Translations under genes and position numbers: made by a program
Part shown: positions 26,601 to 34,612 of the stretch, in pieces
How positions within the stretch are numbered: position 1 is the stretch's first letter
Layout of the letters: every line of letters starts with the position of its first letter
IMG/VR virus record: IMGVR_UViG_3300014962_000016
Coordinates: 1 to 39,039 of that record
Direction: 5' to 3' (one strand)
Length of the DNA stretch: 39,039 nt
Origin: a virus
The notes under the pieces: generated by a model
Database searches by the model: none
Told to the model about the DNA's origin: nothing
The model's input: only the letters and a program-made list of their open reading frames with translations

Positions 26601-28992
26601 GCGTCAGACGCTGACGAAGCGCACGAAGTACGAGTCGCGTGAGTACTACGGGGATTCGGGTGCCTTTGCCGGGGACTACGGCCCTATTGCCCGTAAGAAT
26701 GCTTCGGCTGATCAGACGTATGAAAACGTCATCCTTGACTCTACGTCGCTGACCGAGCAGCGTCTTCAGCGCGAGACCACAAGCTGGGGACGCATCGACC
26801 CAGAGGCTCCTAACTACTGGAGCGAACTGACGCACGTTGCGAATTACCAGTTCCGCAACGATGCAGTCGGCAAGTTGGCTCTGGCTGGACAGCCAATGGA
26901 AGAGGCTCGCGCCTGGATCATGTCACGCAAGGGCGCTGACTACCGCAAGCAACTGCGAATCAACGCTGACAACGTGGATGATCATGTGCGTGCCATCTAC
27001 GACATGATCGACAGGTACATTCCTGACCCTGCTTTGCGTATGCGGCTGGCAGAGGATGTTGTTCCTGGCCCTGAGATTAGGGCTGCCTTGGAGAATCGGG
27101 CAGACATTACGCTCTCTCCCATTCATGGTCGTGACTTGCAGGCCATGACCACTGGAGGCAAGGCTGCCGAATGGTGGAATGACACCATCTCGCACATCTA
27201 CAAGATTCTTGGCACGATTCCTGAGAATCGTGCTGTGCGTCATCCGTTCTACGCGAACATGTGGGAGACCGAGTCTTCGCGTCTACTGGACATGGCGCGT
27301 CGCCAAGGCATTGAGCTGACTGACGAGGCAAAACTGGCTATCGATGCCGCAGCACACAAGTTTGCCCTGCGCGAGACAAAGCGCACCCTGTACACGATTG
27401 AGCGGTACTCCAATCCTGCCATTGTGCTGAAGTGGTTGATGCCGTTCTTCCCAGCCATTGAGAACACGTTCAAGGTGTGGCTTCGACTGGGTTGGAATGA
27501 TCCGTCGATTATTGCTCGTGCGAACCTGATCTGGAATGCCCCGAATCGTATGGGCATGGTGGTGGATTCCGAGATGAATCCGGTGCCTGCTGGAGCCACA
27601 TTCAGCAGCGACCAGTTCATTCGCCTGCCTGAGTCGTTCCGTAAGGCGCTGTCGAAGTACACGCCGGGTGGCCTTGTGCCTGACATCCCCAAGGGTTCCA
27701 TCAACGTCGTCCTTCAGGGTGAGACACCTGTGCTGCCTGGCCTGGGACCGATGGTGACGGTTCCTGCCTCCATGATGGTGGCAGCGCAGCCTGGGCTTGA
27801 GGACACGATTAAGCAGTTTGTCGGTGAAACTGGCTACCGGACATTGATTCCGTTTGGGCGGCCATCGGCTGATCCGCTGGACTACTTGCTTCCCGCTGTT
27901 GCCAATCGCGTCCGTGCGCAGGGTGATGAGAACTCTGGTGACTTTGCCAAGTCCATTGTCATGATCTGGCGTGACATGCACACCAAGTGGCTTGAAGGCG
28001 GTCAGATTGGCCCAGAGCCGAAGGCTGACCAAGCCATTGAACAGGCTCGTGAGTACTGGAAGCTGCGGACCTGGGCTAACGCCGTTGCCCCATTCTCGCT
28101 GCGGTTCACCACGCCATATGACTTCTACATCGACAAGTACCGCGAGTACACGCAGCAACTGGGGTACGAGGATGGTCTAAACAAGTTCCGTGAGGACTTC
28201 CCTAACTACACCATCTACGCAGAGTCGATCACGCAGAACACCACGGGCATGGAGTCCTCGCAGCAGGCATACAGCATGTTGACGAAGAACCAGTCGCTGT
28301 GGAACGAGATCGTGAACCTGAACCCCAAGCTGGGGCAGTTGATCACGAACCCCACTCAACGCGGTGAGTTCTCTGACGCGGTGTACGAGTGGCAGCAAGG
28401 CCGACCCATTGCTCCTGGGTCGTCTGACACGTTCCGTGACCCGAAGAGCGTGCAGAAGTTTCGTGACGCCTACTACGTTCACGAGGGCTGGGCCGACTAC
28501 ATGGCAAAGCGCGCCATCGTGGACGAGATGCTGGCACAGCGTGGCCTGACTTCAGTTACCCAGAAGGGCGCAGAAGACATTGCTGACGCCTGGAGGCAGT
28601 ACAAGGACAAGCTGGCCGCTGATAATCCGGCCTGGGATGCGGACTTCAAGGATCACAACTCTGAGTCCACGATTGATAAGACCATCAAGGCATTCAGCAT
28701 GATTGCTGCGAATCCGCAGTTCCGTCAGACCACATCAAATCCGACCATGTGGACGTTTGTGGATCAGTATCTCCAGGGTCGGCAGACGATTATTCAAATG
28801 CTGCAAGATCGCGAGAACCAAGGCAAGTCTGGCACCTTCTCTAGCAACAGCAATGCCGACATTCAAGATGCCTGGGAACAGTATGTGGCAAAGCTGACAT
28901 CACAGAACACTGATTTTGCTGACCTGTATAACCGCTGGCTGGATGGCGATTCGATGCTGCCCGTAACGATGGCATCGGGTACGGGCCAATGA
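23698..28992 (+). CDS. Giant internal virion / DNA-ejection protein candidate (1764 aa)
   Basis: The largest gene of the window starts at ATG in a TAATG overlap. The 1764-residue product begins with a disordered Pro/Ser/Ala segment and then alternates soluble helical parts with amphipathic or hydrophobic segments, for example residues 627-665 (FYTAWKASVLFRVGYTIRNVLEGNLRSAAAVGF region) and near 1240-1265 (IVLKWLMPFFPAIENTFKVWLRLGW region). It lies between portal and capsid, where podoviruses such as T7 and N4 encode internal ejection proteins. No lytic transglycosylase motif was noticed. It probably forms part of an ejectosome that crosses the cell envelope. A tape-measure role is less likely because of its position upstream of capsid. 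Confidence 0.65.
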   Translation: MLIKPGGGTAYSAPTAQSNPEFTPERTVVPPRVPASVTAPSGISTAGPNPDMGNLWNSFLSFGNNALSTVGQVMTGAIDAIPGAKTFFDAYDWTMARENQVAVWGLSALPGGPRTATWDEANQISFGQMARTVESQAYKNPAVMAATNAFGFGFVPFIAQVGNKPYAADNFDIYNPEMRKAAFEDDIFGRIASGVSDAAFDWYADPGVVLGKATKVARFGMNLGDKSFMGLTNRTVRTEADRVVLAAELDAHQLWLQSGGVAGKQTAFGTAVERTLSKDAAQVYFDPIARSSTNRNLVSSLLGESTDFRTSALIVKAGLGDFNAVRVLEQEAASTADALTRATRLSDEMAASMRKPITELTTDDWWIQAPEFVDRQVRIVEDLTARDKLLQNALDMASNVGTIRKAGSAFVTMERFKTASVARATRRKYDPNARTWSNAPGWAEQIFQRNPWVRPTRVWHWASGERPAGQVVIDGAPSYDSATELFAALDSTPVLNRNAETVALKQQLMNDFLAQDTVEGRMQSLVNIESAVLGEIAAKYGVDKAVAQKIYESFNKARSSATKFFQERGFLVDTDGTVIRSPALRSQLAEAVPMMDFRLMEALVRRQQSSLRRVGGGALDVADQVLTPFYTAWKASVLFRVGYTIRNVLEGNLRSAAAVGFIPMLAEPKGSLVRFARNAYRREMASMSMAADIALGRSPRHITDRIKQLRDARVVVQQDIERNLYDTTLLRTYEPDEAIGWASMPEAEYIARTTEHGTQFNLADFEGAVLLPPNDTTRFRRLLGSQERSEFQRLHELQQNGEVLTGSEAARYRTLRAKASRSYLRDLQAAGLDVVVRDGKTGFRVVRNPSDIPDEVLVPLPKSRRGVPAQAVEDQNVGWAQTGFDLRATPNLTPDIYLVERWRPQVQASVAMGQAVPGRVARQARVKNPKPVTQRIPDPTDAQQELGARLNQRLIDIDEQIADYEERLRQTLTKRTKYESREYYGDSGAFAGDYGPIARKNASADQTYENVILDSTSLTEQRLQRETTSWGRIDPEAPNYWSELTHVANYQFRNDAVGKLALAGQPMEEARAWIMSRKGADYRKQLRINADNVDDHVRAIYDMIDRYIPDPALRMRLAEDVVPGPEIRAALENRADITLSPIHGRDLQAMTTGGKAAEWWNDTISHIYKILGTIPENRAVRHPFYANMWETESSRLLDMARRQGIELTDEAKLAIDAAAHKFALRETKRTLYTIERYSNPAIVLKWLMPFFPAIENTFKVWLRLGWNDPSIIARANLIWNAPNRMGMVVDSEMNPVPAGATFSSDQFIRLPESFRKALSKYTPGGLVPDIPKGSINVVLQGETPVLPGLGPMVTVPASMMVAAQPGLEDTIKQFVGETGYRTLIPFGRPSADPLDYLLPAVANRVRAQGDENSGDFAKSIVMIWRDMHTKWLEGGQIGPEPKADQAIEQAREYWKLRTWANAVAPFSLRFTTPYDFYIDKYREYTQQLGYEDGLNKFREDFPNYTIYAESITQNTTGMESSQQAYSMLTKNQSLWNEIVNLNPKLGQLITNPTQRGEFSDAVYEWQQGRPIAPGSSDTFRDPKSVQKFRDAYYVHEGWADYMAKRAIVDEMLAQRGLTSVTQKGAEDIADAWRQYKDKLAADNPAWDADFKDHNSESTIDKTIKAFSMIAANPQFRQTTSNPTMWTFVDQYLQGRQTIIQMLQDRENQGKSGTFSSNSNADIQDAWEQYVAKLTSQNTDFADLYNRWLDGDSMLPVTMASGTGQ

Positions 28993-29010
28993 CGATTCCT
29001 GAGGTGATGG

Positions 29011-30000
29011 ATGTCTAAAGTGTATGTACCCGGCTACGGGTATGTGGACTCGTCAGGCCCTGGCACTTCGGGTTCTGTTGCGGGTGGCGGTAAGCCAGCC
29101 GATTCTGGTCAGCGACGGCCTGCGCCAGCGCCGCAGGCAACCTCTTCATCGAATGATCCATTTTCCGCGCTGGGTGTGACACCTTCTCCCTCTTACACAA
29201 CCACAATCGCGACCACAACTGCATCCACGACTGCGACTGGATATCAGCGTCCCCCTGGGCTCGCATATCCGCTTAACGGATACGGAGGCTGGGGACAGCA
29301 AACTGGATACCAGTATGGGGTGCGTTTGGGATCAAACCCCGACGCCACAGAACTATTTCCATACGGCTATGCCATTCGGCCTGAAGGCGAATCAACAGAT
29401 TCGTGGCTGCAACTTGATCCCGCGTATCGGAATTGGCTGAATAATCTGGCAAAGAACGAAAACGTGGGTTCAAGTTCGTCCACAGGTCGCATGTTGTGGG
29501 AGCGATTGAACAATCTGGCAGCAGAGCAGACGCAATCGGGTCAGATGACCTCTCCGCATCTTCTTGCTGCACAACTTGCCTACGACGCAGGCGTGTCACC
29601 GACCGAGGGTCGTGATGGATCAACATCGTCAAGTTCAGGCAGTGGCTCTTATGGTGGCGGTGGAGGCTATGGAGGTGGAGGCGGTGGTGGAGGTGGTCAG
29701 GTTTCCCTGACCAATCCAACATCAGCTCGCAGCCTGCTACTGCAAACCATGCAGAACGTCCTGGGTAGGAACCCAACAGAGTCTGAGTATTCGACGTTCT
29801 TGCAGACGTTGAACGAGGCTCAGATGGGTAACCCGATGACTGTGGGTGTTGAGGGTGACACGGTTGTGCAGTCTGGTGGGGTTGACCCCGGTGTGTTGGC
29901 CCTTGAGTTCGCGCAGGGCGCGGAGGATTACAAGTCCCGTGAAGCGTCCAAGTATTACAACATGTTCATGGCTGCGTTAGGTGGTGCCGCTGGTGGCTGA
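29011..30000 (+). CDS. Internal virion protein candidate with Gly-rich tract
   Basis: The 329-residue protein starts at ATG behind GAGGTG. It opens with a tail of Gly, Ser, Pro and Thr, has an aromatic stretch (GYQRPPGLAYPLNGYGGW), a poly-glycine tract near residues 210-230, and a helical C-terminal domain (SARSLLLQTMQNVLGRNPTESEYSTFLQTLNEAQ). It follows the giant protein and precedes two more large virion candidates. A structural role in the ejection complex is inferred from order only. Confidence 0.6.
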   Translation: MSKVYVPGYGYVDSSGPGTSGSVAGGGKPADSGQRRPAPAPQATSSSNDPFSALGVTPSPSYTTTIATTTASTTATGYQRPPGLAYPLNGYGGWGQQTGYQYGVRLGSNPDATELFPYGYAIRPEGESTDSWLQLDPAYRNWLNNLAKNENVGSSSSTGRMLWERLNNLAAEQTQSGQMTSPHLLAAQLAYDAGVSPTEGRDGSTSSSSGSGSYGGGGGYGGGGGGGGGQVSLTNPTSARSLLLQTMQNVLGRNPTESEYSTFLQTLNEAQMGNPMTVGVEGDTVVQSGGVDPGVLALEFAQGAEDYKSREASKYYNMFMAALGGAAGG

Positions 30001-31108
30001 TCAGGAGAACAAGGCACCGTTTGCGATTCGCCAGATTCGCTATGAGATCAGTCAGGCTGAGGCTGAGGTTAAGCGCCTTCAGAAGGAGAAGGCTGGCGAT
30101 ACCGCTATTGATGCGGCCAAGGAGAAACTGAAGGAACTTCAGAAGACCCTGGAGAGGATGACTTCGGGGAATGCTGGTGACCGCCGTGATGAGCGGCGCG
30201 ACTTCCTTGGGGATTACTATAACGAACTTGGTGGCGCTTGGGTTGCTCGCCTTGTCAAAGAGGACGGCGAACTTCGCAAGCTGATTGAAGAGGCCATCCG
30301 TAAGGGCTGGGATCAGCAAGAGTTCTCTGATGCCTTGTATCAGACGAAGTGGTGGACCGATCCGAACAAGTCTGGTTCGTGGAAGTCTGCGTTCCAGATG
30401 GAGTTCGCTGCCGATCAGACGGCTTGGAACGATTCGCTGGATGAGGCGAAGATCGCTATCGCTGACTTGGCTGACTCCATGTACAACATGGTGATTCCTG
30501 CGGACATTCTTGACAAGATCGCACGCCGTTACCTGTACCAGGGCTGGTCTAAGAACGATAACCGTGGCCTGCGGGAGTATTTGGCGCGGGAGTTCAGGAC
30601 GCAGTCCTCAAAGGAGGATGCAACTATCAGCCCTGGTGGGATGCTGGTTGATACGGAGCGGTCTTTGCGTGACGCTGTTCGAGGTTTCGGCCTATACCGT
30701 GATGACGCCTGGATCACGAGTACGGCTCAGAAGATTCTTGATCCGAATGCGAAGTTCTCTCAGGACGACGCTTGGAACGAGTTGATTTCGGAAGCGGAAA
30801 GCATGTATCCAGTTTTCGCGGGGAAACTTTCCAAGGATCGTTCCGTGCGTGATGTGGCTTCCGGGTATCTGAATCAGCTTGCTCGCTATCTGGAGATCAA
30901 TGACCCGAACATGGTGGAGTTGTCTGATCCACTGTTGCAGAAGGCGTTCACAAACTTGGATGACAAGAGCAATCCTACGTTGATGCCGTTGTGGCAGTTC
31001 ACGCAGGAAATTAAGAAGGATGGTCGCTGGCAGTACACGACGAATGCGTTGGATACCTACTCTTCGATTGGGTCTGATCTGGCTCGCATGATGGGATTCG
31101 TGAGGTAG
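29993..31108 (+). CDS. Helical internal virion protein candidate (371 aa)
   Basis: I start at GTG 29993, which overlaps the preceding stop and follows AGGTGG; GTG 29981 is possible. The N-terminus is a strong coiled coil (IRYEISQAEAEVKRLQKEKAGDTAIDAAKEKL). The remaining protein is helical with many Trp and Asp (WWTDPNKSGSWKSAFQMEF, RRDFLGDYYNELGG). It is probably a rod-like component of the ejection apparatus. No enzymatic motif was seen. Confidence 0.6.
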   Translation: MADQENKAPFAIRQIRYEISQAEAEVKRLQKEKAGDTAIDAAKEKLKELQKTLERMTSGNAGDRRDERRDFLGDYYNELGGAWVARLVKEDGELRKLIEEAIRKGWDQQEFSDALYQTKWWTDPNKSGSWKSAFQMEFAADQTAWNDSLDEAKIAIADLADSMYNMVIPADILDKIARRYLYQGWSKNDNRGLREYLAREFRTQSSKEDATISPGGMLVDTERSLRDAVRGFGLYRDDAWITSTAQKILDPNAKFSQDDAWNELISEAESMYPVFAGKLSKDRSVRDVASGYLNQLARYLEINDPNMVELSDPLLQKAFTNLDDKSNPTLMPLWQFTQEIKKDGRWQYTTNALDTYSSIGSDLARMMGFVR

Positions 31109-31110
31109 GG

Positions 31111-32367
31111 ATGGCTGCACAGGGCGGTAGTAATAGTGGCAAGGGTAAGGACAAGCCACCGAGTGGCGGTCCTAAGCCGAGACCACCGCAGCCGGGTCGG
31201 CCTCCGCGACCTGGGTACAAGTGGGTTTGGAATGGCAACGCTTGGGTTGAGCAGCGCGATCCTTCCTATACGGGGCCTGGGAGTAATCCTCCGGTAGCGC
31301 AACCATCTGCCCCTCCCGGCGATGGCGGGGAAACCGGCACCGAACCAACAACACCCACCACCGGCTCCCCTGGTGCTGCCTGGGTGTGGGACGGCACAAA
31401 GTGGACAAGGCCGGGTCAACCCAGCGACGGGAAGCCGTATATCTGGGATGACAATCTTGGCTGGCAGCTTGATTCTCGCCTTATGGCGTCTCGCACGAAC
31501 GCCAAAGACTACATGGTTGGTCTGTTCAAGCAGTTCGGATTCGGTGACGCCGATGTCACGGCACTCACTGGTCTGATCGATCAGTGGGTGCAGCAGGGAT
31601 TGGCTGATGCTGGTACTGAGCCGGTGCTTATGCAGTTCCGCAACACTGACATTTACAAGCGTCGCTTTGCCGGGATGGCTGAACTGATCGGCAGGGGTCA
31701 GGCGATCAGTGAGGCTGAGTACATTCAGCTTGAGTCTTCGTACCGCAACGTGATGAAGAATTACGGTCTGCCGGAAACGTATTACGACACGCCTTCGGAC
31801 TATGCACGCCTGATTGGTGCTGGGTTGTCGGTGAATGAGGTGGAGCAGCGTGTGGTTGCTGCGAAGCAGGCCATGAATCCGCTGGTTGCCCAGGAGTTGA
31901 AGCAGTATTACAGCGTTGAGGACGGCGACCTGACGGCGTACATGCTGGGCTTGACTGATGAGAAGGGCCTGCAACTGGCTTCTGCCCGTAATCAGGAGCA
32001 GATTCGCACGCAGGCAAGGACGGCACAGATCGGTGGCTATGCGGAGGCTGCCGGGTTCAAGATGGACTTGGCAGCCTCGTCTGCCTTGGCGGGTACTGCC
32101 GTGGGTCAGACCGTTGACCCGTTCAATGTGGGTACTGCCGCGAACTTGCAGGGCACGTTTGATCAGGCTCGTAGGAATGCGACCCGTGAGAAGACGCTGG
32201 CGTCAATTGATAAGGAAGCCTATACGGAGCAGGACACGCTGCTTGCCACGTTCGGTGACGACAAGAAGAAGTTGGCGTCGGAAAAGCGTGCTGCCCGTGA
32301 ACGTGCAAGGTTCGGTGGTTCGTCCGGTGTCGGTGGGACATCACTTGGTATTGCGAGGAATCTGTGA
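31111..32367 (+). CDS. Internal virion protein candidate with Pro-rich start (418 aa)
   Basis: The ATG lies two bases after the preceding stop. The first 130 residues are Pro/Gly-rich with WVWNGNAWVEQ and AAWVWDGTKW units, a repeated Trp-containing motif. The rest is helical with coiled-coil-like stretches (EAAGFKMDLAASSALAGTA, AYTEQDTLLATFGDDKKKLASEKRAARERARFGG). It is the last large protein before the tRNA-like genes and scaffold. Function is inferred from context. Confidence 0.58.
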   Translation: MAAQGGSNSGKGKDKPPSGGPKPRPPQPGRPPRPGYKWVWNGNAWVEQRDPSYTGPGSNPPVAQPSAPPGDGGETGTEPTTPTTGSPGAAWVWDGTKWTRPGQPSDGKPYIWDDNLGWQLDSRLMASRTNAKDYMVGLFKQFGFGDADVTALTGLIDQWVQQGLADAGTEPVLMQFRNTDIYKRRFAGMAELIGRGQAISEAEYIQLESSYRNVMKNYGLPETYYDTPSDYARLIGAGLSVNEVEQRVVAAKQAMNPLVAQELKQYYSVEDGDLTAYMLGLTDEKGLQLASARNQEQIRTQARTAQIGGYAEAAGFKMDLAASSALAGTAVGQTVDPFNVGTAANLQGTFDQARRNATREKTLASIDKEAYTEQDTLLATFGDDKKKLASEKRAARERARFGGSSGVGGTSLGIARNL

Positions 32368-32420
32368 GACATGACGATGAGAAGTACGACTGGTATCGCT
32401 GGCATGTAATCAGCAAGTGA
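32364..32420 (+). CDS. Possible 18-residue peptide
   Basis: A GTG in a GTGA overlap opens an 18-residue reading frame (RHDDEKYDWYRWHVISK) ending seven bases before the first tRNA-like gene. The composition looks protein-like, and the overlap is typical of this genome. It is very short and could be chance. Confidence 0.28.
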   Translation: MRHDDEKYDWYRWHVISK

Positions 32421-32426
32421 TGCCTC

Positions 32427-32513
32427 GGGGGTGAATGGCAAGCGGGAAGCGTGAAACGTCCAGGGGACGTTAACAGTCGCTCCTGAACCTGGGTTCGATT
32501 CCCAGCACCTCCA
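32427..32513 (+). tRNA. Class II tRNA-like gene, atypical anticodon loop
   Basis: The ends pair as a 7-bp acceptor stem with one G-U (GGGGGTG with CACCTCC), followed by discriminator A. A T-arm CTGGG-TTCGATT-CCCAG and a 3-bp variable arm (CAG/CTG) are clear. The anticodon stem AACGT/ACGTT closes a 7-base loop CCAGGGG, which lacks U33 and gives a nominal AGG. The loop can collapse further (CC with GG). The D-stem is weak, two pairs only. The 87-base length and long variable arm fit class II. A decoding role is doubtful; a processing site is possible. Confidence 0.6.
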
Positions 32514-32525
32514 CCTGTTCCACAA

Positions 32526-32593
32526 ATCCCGTCCTCTGGGAGGGAACCCGTCTCCAAAACGGGTTCAGCAAGGTTCGATTCCTTGACGGGGTG
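32526..32593 (+). tRNA. tRNA-Trp (CCA) with shortened D-arm
   Basis: The acceptor ATCCCGT pairs with ACGGGGT, leaving G73, and A1-U72 plus G73 match tryptophan identity. The anticodon arm CCCGT-CTCCAAA-ACGGG has U33 and CCA anticodon, with two additional pairs. The T-arm is CAAGG-TTCGATT-CCTTG. The region between acceptor and anticodon stem is only 14 bases instead of about 19, giving a 4-bp D-stem with a 3-base loop. No encoded CCA follows the discriminator. It lies between virion genes; the D-arm truncation may limit function. Confidence 0.75.
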
Positions 32594-32714
32594 CTCCACA
32601 CCCAGACCGACCAGCCCTGGGGTGCGAATCAAAGACTGGTAGTCACAGCCATGCCTTACTCCCCTGTTTGGCATGTGGGTGGCGACTCAACGGATGAGAG
32701 AAGGGTGCGAGCCA

Positions 32715-33212
32715 ATGGCTCAGAACGAGTACGAAGACTTCGATGATGACGACTACGGTGACAGCAATGCCCTGTCGGAAGTTCGCAAGGCCCACAAGGC
32801 AGCGACCCGCCGCATCAAGGAGCTGGAAGCGGAACTCACAAGTTTCCGCACCGAGTCCCGTAAGCGCAGCGTGGAGTCCGTGCTTACGTCCCGTGGGTTT
32901 AACCCGAAGATTGCTGACCTGATTCCTGAGGGTCTGACTTCTAGTGATGAGATCACTGCTTGGCTTGATGAGCGTAGCGACGTTTTCCAGCCAGTGACCG
33001 CTGGCGGTAGTGACGGCACGCCCGATGAGCAGATGCAGGCTCCACAGGTGCAGGCACCTCCTGGGATGCAGCAGTTTACGGATGTTCTCAATGCGGGACA
33101 GGCACCGAGTGGTGACGAGACCCAGATTATGCAGATGATCGCTTCAGCGAAGACTCCTGAGGAGTTGAACAAGTTGATCTTCGGTAATCCGTCTGGTCCC
33201 CCGGTGTTCTAA
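32715..33212 (+). CDS. Capsid scaffolding protein candidate
   Basis: The ATG at 32715 follows AAGGG; a reading frame from 32673 is unlikely. The 165-residue protein starts very acidic (EYEDFDDDDYGD), has a coiled coil (VRKAHKAATRRIKELEAELTSFRTES), a middle helical part and a Gln/Pro-rich, acidic tail. Size, acidity and coiled coil just upstream of the capsid gene are typical of phage scaffolds. It probably guides capsid assembly and leaves or is degraded. No protease gene was recognised. Confidence 0.75.
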   Translation: MAQNEYEDFDDDDYGDSNALSEVRKAHKAATRRIKELEAELTSFRTESRKRSVESVLTSRGFNPKIADLIPEGLTSSDEITAWLDERSDVFQPVTAGGSDGTPDEQMQAPQVQAPPGMQQFTDVLNAGQAPSGDETQIMQMIASAKTPEELNKLIFGNPSGPPVF

Positions 33213-33253
33213 ATTTCCGGTTTCTATCCTGTGAAAGGTGGTGAATCTCAGCA

Positions 33254-34213
33254 GTGGCGAACACCTACACTGGTTCTGCCACGATCAGTAATCAGACTGG
33301 CCTGACGAATCTTGTCCAGACTGCTTACGATCGTTATGTTGAGATGGCTCTGCGTTCGCAGCCGCTCATCCGTGACATTGCAGATAAGCGTCCTGTGCAG
33401 CAGGCCATGCCTGGTTCCTCCGTCGTGTTCCAGATTTACTCTGATCTGGCGCAGGCAACCAGCACTCTTACTGAGAACGTGGACCCTGATGCGGTTGCCC
33501 TGAGCAACACCAGCACCGTGTCAGTGACCCTCAATGAGTACGGCAATTCTGCCCTGCTTACGAGGAAGCTTGGTCTGTTCTCCCTGTCCGATGTCGATCC
33601 TGCGGCAGCGGACATTATCGCTTACAACCTTGCTGACTCGCTGGATGCTGTTGCGAACGGTGTTCTGCGTGGTGGTGCGAACGTCCGGTACGCCCGTGAC
33701 GCTTCGGACACTCCGTCTTCGACGGATACGGTTGAGGCGACGGACACGATTGCACTGACGGATATCCGTTACTGCGTGTCCAAGCTTCGTGCTGGTCTTG
33801 CTGTGCCCCGTCAGGGTTCCCTGTACGCGGCCTACATCCATCCTGAGGTGTCGCACGATCTTCGTAGCGAGACCACTGGTGGCGGTTTCCAAGACCTCCA
33901 CAAGTATGACGCCAGCGAGAACTTCTGGCCTGGCTTCATCGGTACTATCGATGGCGCGTACTTCATTGAGACGCCTCGTATGTACAACGCGACTGACGGT
34001 GCTTCGTCTGCTCGCGTGTTCCGTACCATCCTCGTTGGCAAGCAGGCTCTGGCCGAGGCTGTCGCTGAGGAGCCGCATGTGGTCATCGGTCCTGTGACTG
34101 ACAAGCTCATGCGCGCACGCCCCATCGGCTGGTACGGCGTTCTGGGTTGGGCGCGTTACCGCGCTGCTGCACTGTGGCGCATTGAGTCGTCCAGCAGCAT
34201 CAACTCTGCCTGA
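33254..34213 (+). CDS. Major capsid protein, N4-gp56-like
   Basis: The 319-residue protein starts at GTG behind GAAAGGTGG. It has a HK97-fold-like composition and shows N4-gp56-family blocks: LVQTAYDRYVEMALRSQPLIRDIADKRPVQQAMPGSSVVFQIYSD near the N-terminus, LTENVDPDAVALSNTSTVSVTLNEYGNSALLTRK, and a C-terminal block with YIHPEVSHDLRSETTG. It follows the scaffold candidate and precedes a strong hairpin at 34229, as expected for the most highly expressed virion gene. The protein should form the icosahedral shell. Confidence 0.88.
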   Translation: MANTYTGSATISNQTGLTNLVQTAYDRYVEMALRSQPLIRDIADKRPVQQAMPGSSVVFQIYSDLAQATSTLTENVDPDAVALSNTSTVSVTLNEYGNSALLTRKLGLFSLSDVDPAAADIIAYNLADSLDAVANGVLRGGANVRYARDASDTPSSTDTVEATDTIALTDIRYCVSKLRAGLAVPRQGSLYAAYIHPEVSHDLRSETTGGGFQDLHKYDASENFWPGFIGTIDGAYFIETPRMYNATDGASSARVFRTILVGKQALAEAVAEEPHVVIGPVTDKLMRARPIGWYGVLGWARYRAAALWRIESSSSINSA

Positions 34214-34228
34214 CAATCACTGACGTTT

Positions 34229-34264
34229 CCGTAGGGCCACTCATATAGCGGGGTGGCCCTACGG
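34229..34264 (+). terminator. Stem-loop after the capsid gene
   Basis: A perfect 12-bp stem (34229-34240 with 34253-34264) encloses a 12-base loop. It follows the capsid stop by 16 bases and has no T-run. It probably attenuates transcription or protects the capsid mRNA 3' end. Confidence 0.7.
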
Positions 34265-34282
34265 GCGTTGGAAGGACAACAC

Positions 34283-34603
34283 ATGGCTTGTAGGACCGGA
34301 TGCTATACGAAGGACCACCGCTCGTATGGGGAGTGCCTGAGGGCTGCTTCCCTGCGGGTGGGTTGGGGACGCTCCCATCTGGGCATTGACCGGAGCAGGG
34401 AGAAGGGCAAAGAGACTGAGCTTGATCTGTACCGCCGTGCAAGGGCTGCCGGGATTCAGCCTGCCACGACAAGGACTCCTGACATCCGTAAGGCAATGGA
34501 GGTCAGTGAGAAGGCGGGTGCCGCCTTTGATGCTACGAACAACACATTTGCAAATGGTGCCCATTACAGCCCCAGAACGGGGCAAGTAGTTAAGTTCGAT
34601 TAG
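34283..34603 (+). CDS. Conserved actinophage protein with Cys-x3-Cys start (106 aa)
   Basis: The ATG at 34283 follows GGAAGGA; reading frames from 34253 are unlikely. The product begins ACRTGCYTKDHRSYGECLRAASLRVG, a block with three cysteines and one His that is conserved in many actinophages downstream of capsid, and has a basic helical centre (ELDLYRRARAAGIQPATTRTPDIRKAME). Zinc binding is possible. Function in the head is inferred only. Confidence 0.68.
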   Translation: MACRTGCYTKDHRSYGECLRAASLRVGWGRSHLGIDRSREKGKETELDLYRRARAAGIQPATTRTPDIRKAMEVSEKAGAAFDATNNTFANGAHYSPRTGQVVKFD

Positions 34604-34612
34604 GAGATACAG

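Noticed and set aside
24601-28158. Several 200-300-residue minus-strand frames across the giant virion gene
   Set aside because: They are opposite a continuous 1764-residue reading frame, have no start signals and no domain patterns.
31057-31974. A 305-residue minus-strand frame across 31057-31974
   Set aside because: It is opposite the Pro-rich virion gene and has no start signal; low-complexity sequence there keeps several frames open.
32123-32674. A 183-residue minus-strand frame with a GAGNRTQVQ stretch
   Set aside because: The stretch is the known artefact of translating the opposite strand of a tRNA T-arm. It confirms the tRNA-like gene and is not a protein.
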